Below are positions 46,500 through 56,860 of a DNA stretch of 64,000 bases, in pieces. Every line of letters begins with the position of its first letter. Position 1 is the stretch's first letter. This DNA comes from Parelaphostrongylus tenuis. Its lineage: Eukaryota; Nematoda; Chromadorea; Rhabditida; Metastrongylidae. The translations under genes and the position numbers were made by a program. Below the pieces are notes generated by a model, which was not told the DNA's origin, did no database searches, and saw only the letters and a list, made by a program, of their open reading frames with translations. The stretch is taken from the NCBI GenBank assembly GCA_019055375.1, contig JAHQIW010004775.1, forward strand, positions 248,001-312,000. The letters run 5' to 3'.

Positions 46500-47343
46500 G
46501 CACATAACAATACGGTTGATAATGCACCATGAACATTACAGCAGTTCTTTCGGTGTTTCGCCGAGGTTCGCTATAGAGCCTGAAAGGTCAAATTGATTCG
46601 TAAATCATTCAGTCAAAAACCTCCATAACCTAAGCAGAAAACGTATAAAACGCTTTTGGATCGTAGTAAAAACTTCATCACAAAAACACACTCACCACTT
46701 AGATGTTGTAGGTTTTTCAAATATTCATCGAAGACTTACCACTGTCAGTGCGTAAGTGAGCCTGTGCCTGGCTCAGGCCGGAAAGATTAGCCTGACGAGT
46801 TGCGAGATCACGCCTTATTACGAGGCACTTCTCTTTGCGCTTCATTGTTGGGCCTTTACTATGTACCCAAAAGGCTTCCAAAATTTTACGCGCGGATGTT
46901 TTTGATTCCTGTGCAAGGACCGTGAATCTAACGTCAATCTGCCCCTTTATGTTTTCGTTCCTTATGCGTGCCTAATGGAGGTTTGGGTCGGAGTTACGTT
47001 TCCCAGCTAGATGTTCTTTTACACGGATGCAGAGTGGTTTGCCCGTTTCGCCAATATATTCCTCCCCGCATGCCTCGTGAGAGATCAGTTGTGCCAGATC
47101 TCATGTATTTGCCGTCTCTGCCGTTTGGGAAACCTTTGCAGTCTTTCGTTTCGCAAAGGCGGTCATACAGTCTGTTTCGGACTAATTGGCGCTTTAGTAT
47201 ATTCGGTGGTATCTCGACTAGTGCTACCGATTTCTCCAAACCTGGTCTTTTTAGGCAGCTTTTAATAGCTGCATTTACTTCCTTAGAGAGTACAGATGGC
47301 CGTTCTGCCTCACTATCATCGATTTGACGACCTTTGATTTGTG
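46500..47343 (-). pseudogene. Penelope-like 3' part (RT end and GIY-YIG)
   Basis: Down the minus strand: KSVALVEIPPNILKRQLVRN and RLYDRLCETKDCKG (RT end and Cys cluster), then in another frame CGEEYIGETGKPLCIRVKEHL-type nuclease sequence near 47060, and a tail rich in KRKE near 46830. It matches 2470-3020 in the first Penelope-like copy. It splits an RTE copy, about 150 bases of which are missing at the junction. No hammerhead motif found at its end. Confidence 0.78.
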
Positions 47344-48115
47344 AAAACAGAAGCGATTTTAAAAGCTCTGGACAACCGAGGCGTCTTTACTCGGTACATA
47401 ACGATCCTTCGTGAGCTTTATAAAGATTTCACGACCAAAATATCGCCAATCTGTAATAGCATTTGTGTCGGCGTACTGCCACCCTCCAAAACGTTGTTAA
47501 CAAACATTAGAATGAGATGATATGGGAGTGAGAACTAATGGTCGACAATTAAGCATCTTTGCTCCGCGGATGACATCGTCTTAATAATACCAAACATCAG
47601 CCAAGCGGAACCATTGTTGACTGATTTCGCCAACGCTGTGGGAAGGCTGGTCTTCAACTAAATTCAACGAAAACGATGTCCATGCGAAGCGGATGGGTTT
47701 TGAATGCCCCATTCACGCTCAACGAAGCCAACGTCTCCGAATGCTCCAGTTACGTCTTTTTAGGTCTTAAAATCAACATGATGAACGACCTAGCCCTAGA
47801 GTCGAGCAAGAGGAAATGAGCTACTTGGAAAAAATTCAAGAACATTGGGAAAGTAGTGAATAAAACGAAGAACATCCGACTCCGTGCCCACCTTTTCAAC
47901 TTGACACTTATCCCTATCCTAACGTATGCAGCAGAAACCTGGTAACTACGTAAGCAGGATAAAAAACCACTTAGCTTTATTGAACGACCAGTTGAGGGGT
48001 CGATGCCAGGAGTATCTCGTATCTCGCAAATGATAGGAAGTATCCGAAGTTCTGACCTACGTCATCGATCGAAAGTCGAGGATGCCGTAATACACGTCAC
48101 ACGCCGACCATCTAT
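47344..48115 (+). pseudogene. RTE copy, RT palm to C-terminus (continued)
   Basis: Resumes the element at the position matching 35911 in the longest copy and runs through the catalytic region near 47560, the NDLALESSKRK-like stretch near 47790 and the C-terminal ISQMIGSIRSSDLRHRSK at about 48010. It contains the roughly 295-base segment that is deleted at 36330. It ends at about 48115, where mariner sequence begins. Confidence 0.75.
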
Positions 48116-48117
48116 CA

Positions 48118-48785
48118 CGCCCTACGCAAGACTATTTGCGAAGGACTTTTACTACGATAGCACAGGCAGGATCCTTTCAAGTTGCTCATCACCGGAGATG
48201 AGTCCTTTGTGCACTACGAGAATAACACGCACCATGTCTACTTGCTGCATCACGGCAAAGACCAGTCAGCTCAATAAAAGCCCAGGTTCCATACTCGGAA
48301 GACCGTGCTCTCGGTTTTCTGTACTTGACAGGTTATGCTGTTTTGAGAACTGTTTGACTACAAGCGGACAACCAATACCAATATCTACGAAGAGGATTCT
48401 GGAACTTGGGCCCAGTGATGGAGAAGTGGCCAAAACGACTCAGTGTCGCCCTTCTTCAGACAAAGGTCCACCTTACATTGGAAATCCGGCTCGCCACATT
48501 TTGGAAAAACTAGCCGGACCACGGTGTCACATTCACAGCATAGTCTGATATTGTTTCATTGGACTGTTATCTCTTCCGTTCGCTGGAGAAGTAACTGTGG
48601 GAGAAAAGATCTTTGAACTACAAATTAGCCAAAAGGGATCTAACCAACATCTTGTTTGCCAGCCTTTTTTTTTCAAAAGGAAGGTGTCCAACCTTTGCCC
48701 ACCAAATGGCTGCATATCATTGATCAGGATGGTGACTATATTGCTGATTATCAATTTTTCTAAATAAATAGCCATTAAATCAAAA
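48118..48785 (+). pseudogene. Mariner transposase C-terminal relic
   Basis: LLITGDESFVHYENN near 48180 (first catalytic Asp), a middle part shared with 15190-15280, then GEKIFELQ and, at the end, WLHIIDQDGDYIADYQFF, the classic mariner C-terminus. The N-terminal third is missing; the junction with the RTE copy is direct, with no inverted repeat seen on the left. Confidence 0.75.
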
Positions 48786-49539
48786 AAAGTGTCGTAATGC
48801 TACAGAAATTATGGGACAACCCAATATGTGGCTGAATTAGCATGCAGAATGCAATAAGATTATATATTTAAGAATAGCAACGTGTGTAGAGTGCATATGA
48901 GTTGGAGAAAACCACGCTGAGACAGAGTTCATTGCCCTCTTGAAAACGCCCACAACTCCACACCTGTCTGCCAACTGTTTGCAATTAAAGATCTGTTAAT
49001 TGGTTTCACGCCTAGCCAATATGAAACATTTGAATGCGTGGACTTATTGATGATCACGGATCAACCCAAAAATCACGATTCGCTTGATAGCAGGTCTGTA
49101 TAAGAAAACGATTAACTTTGCCTTCCAGCTTGAGGCTAGTTGTAAGCAGTTATAAAACAAACAGCCCCACATTGAAAGCCTTAATGAAGGACGTTCATTT
49201 ATGAGCGTCCTGCTGCCTTCGACAGCTCGTTTTCTTTCAAGATTTCTCAAATAGTTGTTTCATTCGGTGATAAATGTGACAGCCGATATCAATACCTTTC
49301 TCAAAATTATATTTATTGATCCAAGAACTTAGAAAAGCGCATATTATGCACATCACAAAGTAATGCCGAAGAAGGAGATGAGAAATTGAATAAATGATCT
49401 ACTACACAAGCAAAAAATTATTCTTCAAATATAATTTATGGACAATCAGTATTTCGCCCAAAAAATAGACATTACTACTAACATTTTACTGTAGTTGAAT
49501 AAAAGCAAAAATGATGTCGTCACCGATAGCATTTCTTGT
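48786..49539. other. Unassigned 3' flank of the HSP-12 gene
   Basis: AT-rich. A short imperfect hairpin lies at about 49188-49211 (AGGACG and CGTCCT arms). It includes the 3' UTR of the gene at 49540-50464, whose polyadenylation site I did not fix. Confidence 0.4.
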
Positions 49540-50464
49540 TCAGTGTGATATCTTCTGAGCAGTGATGTGTAAAATTCCTTTCTCAAGTTTACTCTTCAGC
49601 GTTTTTATATCAACGCCTTGTGGTAATTTGTAAGACCTGTAAGGTTTACATTGGTTAGCATCTAAACATCCATGACCATAACAGTAATGAGCACAATAAT
49701 AAGAAAAACTCAGTTCATTTTATCACAACGATAATCTACCAAAGTTTTCCTCTTTTCTACACGAAACAAACGGTTGTATGTTAGAAGCCGAACCAGAAGA
49801 TAGAAAAACTTGTTACTAAAATTCAATTTTGAGTAAAAAATAACTAAACGAACCGTGTAATGGATCTGCTCACGCTGTGGACGTCATCACCGGTAGCCTC
49901 ATGGTCCATACGGATTTCAATTGAATCGCCAACAGTCTTCACCTAGGAATATGCTCACAAGTGCTTCTAGTAATTTTTAACTCTTTCCCTTTATTCATGC
50001 GCACTTAAACTACCAACCTTCTGAAAGATTCTAGTGTAAAACATACAGTCCAAAGACTTCAAGTTCTACGCAGTATCAGTTATGCAACAATAAAATGACT
50101 AATTTATCGAAGACGCTTTCATGTATGTGTCGAAAGTAGTGAATGTGATTTTCAAACTTCTCATCTGAAAACAAACCTCGATCTCGTTTGGTGAGAAAAA
50201 TTTTGCGTCCAATCCTACTTGAAAATGTTTCGAATCGTCAATAATCTGAAAACCTAATCATCTATGTCAATAGTCTTATGAACTGATTTTGAACGTAATT
50301 GACAAAAAAGGTAATAATTCTAGAGAATAGAGAAACTTTGAGAAATCAGTCCCTCATATGTTTTTGATTCATAGTCAGCTAACACAGACCTTAACAAATT
50401 CATCGTTGTGCTGAAGCGGAAAATCCCATTGATAATCCTTGTTATAGTCAACAGGAATGCTCAT
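49540..50464 (-). CDS. hsp-12: HSP-12-type small heat-shock protein (alpha-crystallin domain)
   Basis: Complete four-exon gene, 109 residues. Exons on the minus strand: 50464-50390, 50245-50177, 49942-49854, 49636-49540; GT/AG at each junction, phases 0, 0, 2. The N-terminus MSIPVDYNKDYQWDFPLQ is very short, as in the nematode HSP-12 group. The alpha-crystallin domain follows: FQVGLDAKFFSPNEIEVKTV, IEIRMDHEA, VSRSITRSYKLPQGVD, then LKSKLEKGILHITAQK, and there is almost no C-terminal extension. The Caenorhabditis relatives are about 110 residues. In that group the proteins are small oligomers or monomers with little chaperone activity, and their heat induction is weak (family knowledge). No disabling change seen. 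Confidence 0.93.
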
Positions 50465-50496
50465 TGTTGCTGATCCTAGCGATATTCGATCCTAAT

Positions 50497-50769
50497 CTAA
50501 ATTGCTACTGTTAAAGGCATTACCTTGTGCAGAACCTTGTACCCAGTGCAATATGAAGAGGAATTGTTATAAAAGAATACGGCTCGATAATTAATTGAGC
50601 TACTAGGAGCCCCATCAACAGAGCTGGTGAGTGCTTTCTCATCATCAAGATGTTTGTAAAATGCATACATTTCTATGAAAATGGTCAAAGCCAAAATAGG
50701 CACATAAGAAAATGTGCGAATCCTGAATAAAGATTGCATGAGTGAGGTGTACAAGCTTTTCGCGACCAC
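50497..50769 (-). CDS. Unrecognised small membrane-like open frame
   Basis: 90 codons upstream of the HSP-12 gene on the same strand. It has one likely membrane segment (FSYVPILALTIFIEMYAFY) followed by a Ser-rich stretch. CACAAG at 50523-50528 is followed by GTAATG, a plausible donor, and TTTTCATAG near 50672 could be an acceptor, so it may be an exon rather than a whole gene. No family recognised. Confidence 0.25.
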   Translation of the reverse strand: MVAKSLYTSLMQSLFRIRTFSYVPILALTIFIEMYAFYKHLDDEKALTSSVDGAPSSSINYRAVFFYNNSSSYCTGYKVLHKVMPLTVAI

Positions 50770-52138
50770 GAAACATTGAATTGATTTGAATTACATTGTC
50801 TAAGACTGAAGAGGAGACTGCGATTTGAAATCTCCACTACAGTTCTTATATGGACAACTGCCAATTTCAATTTGTTGTGCAGTAAATAAAATTTGTGAAT
50901 AAAGTGTTTTCTGGAAGATCAAAGAGATCAGAAAGAGTTCTGATCGGGGCGTTATTTCAAAGTGGGATCGCATGAGTAATGTGCGGCTGTTGGCGATCTT
51001 AAACACAAGAGTTCAAATTAGTCATTTAGGATCAGTACTACATGGCTAAAAATTAAGCTCATCAATACCGCTTTCAAGGTAACGGCGTGCTTTCGGCATC
51101 CTGAATGAAAGAATTTTTGTTGAAATTCGACGCACGCACTTTAAGCGAAGCGGAAATATTGAAGAAAGGTGCACGAGAGAGCAAGTTCTTGACCGGGAGG
51201 TCGTTTAACAGCGTGCAACAATGCTATTGTTTACCCTGAAACACTCGATATAAGAAGTGTAAATCACAGTGGAGGACTAAAAATAGCTTCATGCAAGCTA
51301 AGTTTGCTAACAGTGCATCCATAATCGACGAGTGCAACCTGCACAGACAACAGACCAATTGTGAATGAAGGGCGTTGTTCGATTAAAACTACGTCGACTA
51401 AAATAATTACATGATCATGAGCAGATGTGTTGTAGGCAGCACGTGTAATGGGCAGCTGTTGTTGTTTACGTCAAAACAAGTGAATGCAGAAGTGACATGA
51501 AACACTTCTGGACGGATAAGAATAGACTGATGCAAACTGGGATCGCTTGCCGTAGCATTGCTTGCTTTTTACTCACCAAACCAACTCTGAGCAGCACAAT
51601 TTACAAATCTTTCTATTCTTAGTTTTCGCCGTCTAAACAATAAATAAGCGTGATACGCATATATGTATGGTTCTACTATGTGAGTGATGTAATGGATTTT
51701 AGCTTCTATCTGAATCAGAAACTATTCAAAAAATCGAAAGAACTTCGCTAAGTGGGCATCAATGTTTTAGTCCATTTTTTTCTGATTTTGGACAAAAAGA
51801 CTGCGAAATTAAAAAAGGGAAAACTGGAAGTTTATAACCACAGCCACCGGATGTGAATTCGTTAGCGATTTCTAGGCTCCCATTTGATTAAAGCGAATTC
51901 GTGTTCACTTCTATTTATTTCATTCCAAACTCGTCCACGCTACTCATACAACTTCTATTCTATGCCTATTTCGTCGATGTTGCGTAATCATTGGGCAACA
52001 TTGAATTTGCAACAATCCAAATGTAAAACTTCTGTCCATCAAATGTAAATAGGCAAATCTTCCTTCCATTTATTAGAGTAGAAATGGATTCACTTATCGC
52101 TTGCATCATAGAAAAACAGATCTCCGGTCATTAAATAG
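50770..52138. other. Unassigned stretch between host loci
   Basis: Upstream exons of the gene at 52139-52412 should lie here but none could be assigned. Small frames (50800-51006, minus) lack features. Confidence 0.35.
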
Positions 52139-52412
52139 TGTGGGGAGATACCTGTGCAATTCTACTGAGTGCAGTGCTCATATTGCCATCGCATAGTTTT
52201 CCTCATGGCTGGAAGGGGGCGGGGTATAGTTCAATCTGCGCCGCAGTTTTTCTTGTTTTCTATGGCTTTTTTGTAAGTCCAACGAGTAAAGTAAAACTGC
52301 TCACTGTTCCATACGCTCTTCTCAGAAAACCAACTCCGTTTCATTAAGATATGTGATTGGTCTGACGTTGATCGAGATCAGTCTCTTGTTATTCAGCTTC
52401 TTACAAGCATGA
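52139..52412 (+). CDS. Last two exons of a small multi-pass membrane protein
   Basis: Exon 52139-52272 follows TTAAATAG and ends before GTAAGTCC; exon 52326-52412 follows CTCTTCTCAG and ends at TGA. Both meet in phase 0. The product shows CAILLSAVLILP, a FPHGWKGAGYSSIC turn, a second hydrophobic stretch (CAAVFLVFYGFF) and a third (VIGLTLIEISLLLFSF), so three membrane segments. The first exon lacks an ATG (one base is needed from an upstream exon), so the 5' part is missing. No family recognised. The strong splice signals and clean frame argue for a real gene. Confidence 0.5.
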
Positions 52413-53099
52413 AATTTATTGGTTTTTTCTACACCTAAAGAAATGCACAGAACTAGTTGAACAGTTTGAAGGAAGTGAAAAAATATAAAAAACACCACAG
52501 ATCACGTTATCAATCGGACAAGTGGTTTTTAGCTCCATCGAGATATTGAGATCCTTTTTTTTTTGCCCTGAGGACAAAGGCTTTTTCAATTTTTCCTCAG
52601 ACTTCTAGCAAAAATTCTATAGCTCGAGGTCCCGGACCTACAAGAAAAAAGCTATAAAAAAACTAAAAAAAATACTACGACCTTCGGAAACGAAAGAAGG
52701 CGACCAGCCGAAGCGTAGCCATCTCCAATATTGTATATTCAAGCTGCATTACTAACTATATTGTTGTATGTTTCGCTATTATTCAATAAATAATATCAAT
52801 AACACCTCAGAACGGCTAAACAGAAGAGAATATTTATTTATTCGAACTATATCGAGGTTAACAGATAGTCGATCTTGGGATTCATAGCTCGAATCTCGAC
52901 AATCTTGGGACACTAGGTTTTTTCTCAAAAACTTTTTGTTAGTGCTGTAGTAGAGAAAATAGAACTGAGTATCACACTCGGAGTGCTCGGAGTATTTGTT
53001 TGCACCACTGGGATTTGAAGAAGGATATCTTGATCCTAGGTCCAGGAACAAGTCGCTCAACACCGCGAAAAATTCAGATTTTGTGTTTGATTCACACAG
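52413..53099. other. Unassigned stretch
   Basis: Contains an A-rich and T-rich run near 52555-52680. No gene recognised. Confidence 0.4.
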
Positions 53100-53690
53100 T
53101 ATATCTCAGGAATATTTCCATAAGAAACTCTTACCGCAGCGTCATTTATAGTACATCAAGTTTTAATCTACTCTTCAAATATCAAATGATGACGGTAAAC
53201 CGAACCGAGCTTCGAGTTTTGATCCGCTATTGCTGGAAGCAACAACTTTCGATAAGAGATGCTGCGCAAGAGACCTGTGGTGCTGAAGAGGAAGGAACTA
53301 TGAGTCATGTAACTGTTCAAAAGTGGTACAAACGTTTTGAAGTATCCGACATTGAGCCGTCGAGAGCGTGCGCTGTTTCAGCAAGACATTGCCAAACCTC
53401 ACATCGCAAAGACTTGGGAAAATTTGATGAATTGGAGGTAGTCGAAGTCTTGCCGCACCCAGCCTACAGTCCAGAAACTGCGGCGTTCGATTATGGTTTT
53501 ATCATTCATTCTAACAATTTCTGTATAGGCGCCCATTCGAGACATCTGATCATGTTGAAGGGGTATCTTGAAAATTTTGATTCAAAGCCTACGGAATTAC
53601 GATTTCGAGCGGATCCAGTCTCGCGTAGGTTGTTGGCAGAAGATCGTGGATAATGATAGTCTTTATTTTGAAATATGATTATTTTTGTTT
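53100..53690 (+). pseudogene. Mariner-type transposase with internal deletion
   Basis: The open frame 53000-53653 holds TVNRTELRVLIRYCWKQQLS and VTVQKWYKRFEVSD, the two DNA-binding parts of a mariner transposase. It then jumps to sequence that in another frame reads FQQDIAKPHIAK, in place of the QQDNARPH catalytic box, and EVLPHPAYSP, the YSPDLAP region. The catalytic Asp-bearing first third of the core is deleted, yet the frame stays open for 217 codons. Terminal inverted repeats were not identified. Confidence 0.7.
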
Positions 53691-55790
53691 TTCATCAAAT
53701 TTACGTATAAACGTCGACTTTCAGCAGGTATCAAAGAACTCTTTCCTCAACCTGAAAATCTGATTATGCACTATTTGGCACCAATTTCGACAATTCTGAG
53801 CTCGAAATTGATTTTGGAAAATTTTCCCAAAACGCTACAATAAAAAAAGACTACGGTCCACACGCGAAGTCATCGCTTATCGGGACGGCGCGCAGCACAA
53901 TTCACATGTGACGGACGAATTTTTATTCAATCCAAGGTTTTTGAATTAAAAAAACTTTTCACTAAACGTGTGGCTCTGATAATCCAAAATTTCCTCTACA
54001 TTTTCATCTGCTTTTCGTGCATACGTTGGGGCTCATTAGCACGTTCATTTAGCATTAAAAATAAAAATTGAAAACTTGACCACGCGGAGCGACAAAACAA
54101 AGTACAATTTTGATACAAAAAACCTATAAATCCTATTAAATGGGAAAAATTTTGGATAAGTAACGAAAATTTGCGCGCTAACTTGCACATGTGTAACTCA
54201 ATTTTATTTTCACTAGTAGAGCGCACTCGAAAATCCTTTTTGGAAAAAAAACCAAATGAATTTATAACATCATCAAAATTTATATTCTCCAGTGATTACT
54301 GCAAGCCACTAGAAAGTCGCTGTTCGGCAAACAGAGAATAGGGCTCGACATTAGAGGAAAGAGTTTTTTCACTTCTACGATAGTCAGCTCACCTTAACGT
54401 GACTAATGAATGAATGTCTGCGTTAAACTAAGATATTTGACGTGTTTGTACCCAATTTAGGTAGATGTCGATTCAACGCTTGATGTGGCTACGAATAGAG
54501 AAGCCAATTTTCCAAAATTCATAAACAGTATCAATGCAATATCACTATAAGTTATAAGGTTACCTCAATTTGCCAAAATCCCCTATATTACTTGTGAAAT
54601 TTGAAAGGAACAGCCTTCTAAGCGAATCAATGTCCTAGGAACCAACGCACTGATGCCTCTCAGACGTCTAGTATCACATCGCAAACCCTCTTGTTCTTCT
54701 CTGGACAAAGAATTGAGCAAAAGAATCTTCTTTATATTCCATAAGGCCTCGAATCAGTACTCTGTATCGCTCGTATTCCAAATAATTGATTTAGGTGCCA
54801 TGAGCAGGATATCAATAAACTTCATTCGACCTATATGGTGATAGAATTTAGTGTACCCCAATTGCTTTAGACGACACGCGAAAATACTAATTTAGTCGTG
54901 ATTTCATCATTCAAATATTTTATGAGAGTGAAGTTCACAAGGTTCTTTGGGTTTCATTTTGTTCTTAATTAATATTACGAATTTATATAACGATGCTACT
55001 AAAAGCTCAAAAAACTTTGGTCCATGGAGGGGGAGCACAACCACATTTGAAGCTTGACACTACGATTATCGCATGTCAGGATGAGAAAATAAACCGCTGA
55101 GGTGAGAAGGGTATCAGATTACAGTTCCAATCAAACAGACTTTTGCAAGCAAGAAAGGATTGGAGTAGCATGGATGACAAATGGCAATATTTCTCGTGCT
55201 TCAAAGTCCTTATCTTAGTACAGCGATTGGAAAATACGCGTGTTTCGAAGATGATCAGGTCAAATACGTTTCATCTACATATTCCATCGTTCATCCAATC
55301 CCTAACATCCATAATGAACTTTAGCTTAACTGCAACAAGCCAATTATTTATTTTAATGCTTTGCAACTCAATGACTTATTACAGCAATAAAAATTTCTCA
55401 AGAATGTCGTCGTTGACTGAGTATGGGAACCATCAGGACAACAGGTACATTTGCTATTGAGTAGTCCAAACACAACAAATTCCTCTGCGTGAAAACGAAA
55501 ATCATGCGTCAGGAATAGAAGCACACTGCACGATAGTTAAAAACGAAATTGCGCTTTTGGTGATAACCAAGATCGAGCTTTTTCAAAACATCCTGAAAAT
55601 GACTTTTTAACCTATTCACAGCATACGATCGGTGTTTGACTCACACATTACCGGTTATAATCAGTGGCCGTTTTTTGTGCACATGCAGCTGATGCAGAAT
55701 TTTGGTAGTTTTCAACAGATGGAGTAGAAAACTTGCGTATATTTCTTATTTAGCAAGGACGAGGTTGTTAAAAGAAAATTTTCAAAATAC
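53691..55790. other. Unassigned stretch
   Basis: 54185-54230 resembles the dispersed repeat at 15694. Frames at 54653-54841 and 55143-55460 (+) have no motif. Nothing else recognised. Confidence 0.4.
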
Positions 55791-55820
55791 AGTGCAGACA
55801 GTACAATGAATACGACAGCC

Positions 55821-55852
55821 GGCCGACGTTTCGGCAGTCTCGCCTTCTTCAG
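55821..55852 (-). ncRNA. Penelope-type hammerhead motif without stem I
   Basis: Minus strand: CTGAAGA (55852-55846), extra A, stem II GGC/GCC with a GAGACT loop, GAA, ACGT, C, then GGCC. The core boxes are intact but the flanking AAAT does not pair with GGCC, so stem I is lost. No Penelope-like body nearby. Confidence 0.55.
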
Positions 55853-56282
55853 ATTTTGAAGAGTCATATTGACGTGCAAATTCTTAGTCAAACACTTTCG
55901 TAGTCTCAGTTTTCGAATGTTTATCAACTCTCTCAATGATTTTTTCTTCTTCTTTTTCTTTTTCTTTTCCAAAAAAGAATCGGTTTTTTATTTGTTCACT
56001 CCGAATCAGAAAGAACTGAGTGAAAAAATTTATAGCGAAGAAACGTGATGTAGGCAAACGAGGCCCCGGCGAAATTTTGATATACAATCAAATCTTCAAA
56101 AAATCCTCATAGCTAGAGAACGAAAATTTGAGAGTTTAAGCAGAAACATATGGAAACAAATGCCACAGACTGACAGCGTATACAGTATTCCTTAGCTGAC
56201 GACACAGCAGCAGATCTCCACGAATAATAAATCATATGAGCGGTCTATGTATACAAAGGAAGAATTTGACAATATCTATTAG

Positions 56283-56860
56283 TACTAGGCTGTTCCATAA
56301 GTTGTGGCGCTACAACAATAAACACTAAATTTATTAATCAGAAGTAACTGAAATAGTATTATGTTGAAGTTGTTCAAATGCGCATTTTCTTGCGAGTAAA
56401 TTGGTATACAACCAGCCTAGATTTGCTAGATTTGCTTTGAGGTAGAGCAGTCTTGGGAACAAATTCGCTTGCTACTCATGCACAACTGGCGCGTAGGGGA
56501 AATTAGTTAGTGAAGCGGAGCGCAAGATCAGTGGAGTTTGGGATGATGATATGGTTGCAAAAGGGACGATTAGGAATTGGTGCTGGAATTTCAAAGCTGA
56601 AGAGCACAGTATAGAGGCACTCGCGCTCGTGTCGTCTAGATGAACCTCCGTTGATTTTGCGCTTCACTAGCATTTTCCAATACGCGTGTATGAGTAGCAG
56701 GCGAATTTGTTCTCATGATAGCTCCTCTTATAACAAGTATAGGTAGATTTATATCAAAATATTTGCAAGAAAATGCATAATATAAGGATAACAAAACCAT
56801 GCTTTTATTACTTCAATAAATTTAGTACTTATTGCTTTGATGCCAAAATTTAAGGAAGGA
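56283..56860. mobile_element. Palindromic mariner-derived element
   Basis: Left arm starts GGCTGTTCCATAAGTTG (mariner-like end) and carries the transposase N-terminus (reading across, EQIRLLLMHNW and VAKGTIRNW). The right arm, 56640-56860, reversed, repeats the same order: CACTAAATTTATT, GCATTTTCTTGC, AACAAATTCGC, GCTACTCATNCAC, TTAGTGAAGCG. The centre is about 56600-56640. Both arms keep only the N-terminal region, so it is a hairpin-type deletion derivative. Confidence 0.68.

Noticed and set aside
46530..46580. Possible hammerhead at the end of the minus-strand Penelope-like fragment
   Set aside because: GGCGAAACACC is present but there is no CTGANGA box or pairing stem in the right place.
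46794..46815. CTGACGAG box resembling a hammerhead core
   Set aside because: No GAAA box or pairing stem follows; it lies inside the Penelope-like coding relic.
49188..49211. Hairpin as a transcription terminator
   Set aside because: Eukaryotic context; an imperfect short hairpin is not informative.
55712..55972. Lys-rich minus-strand frame
   Set aside because: Low-complexity CTT/TTC tract; no motif.
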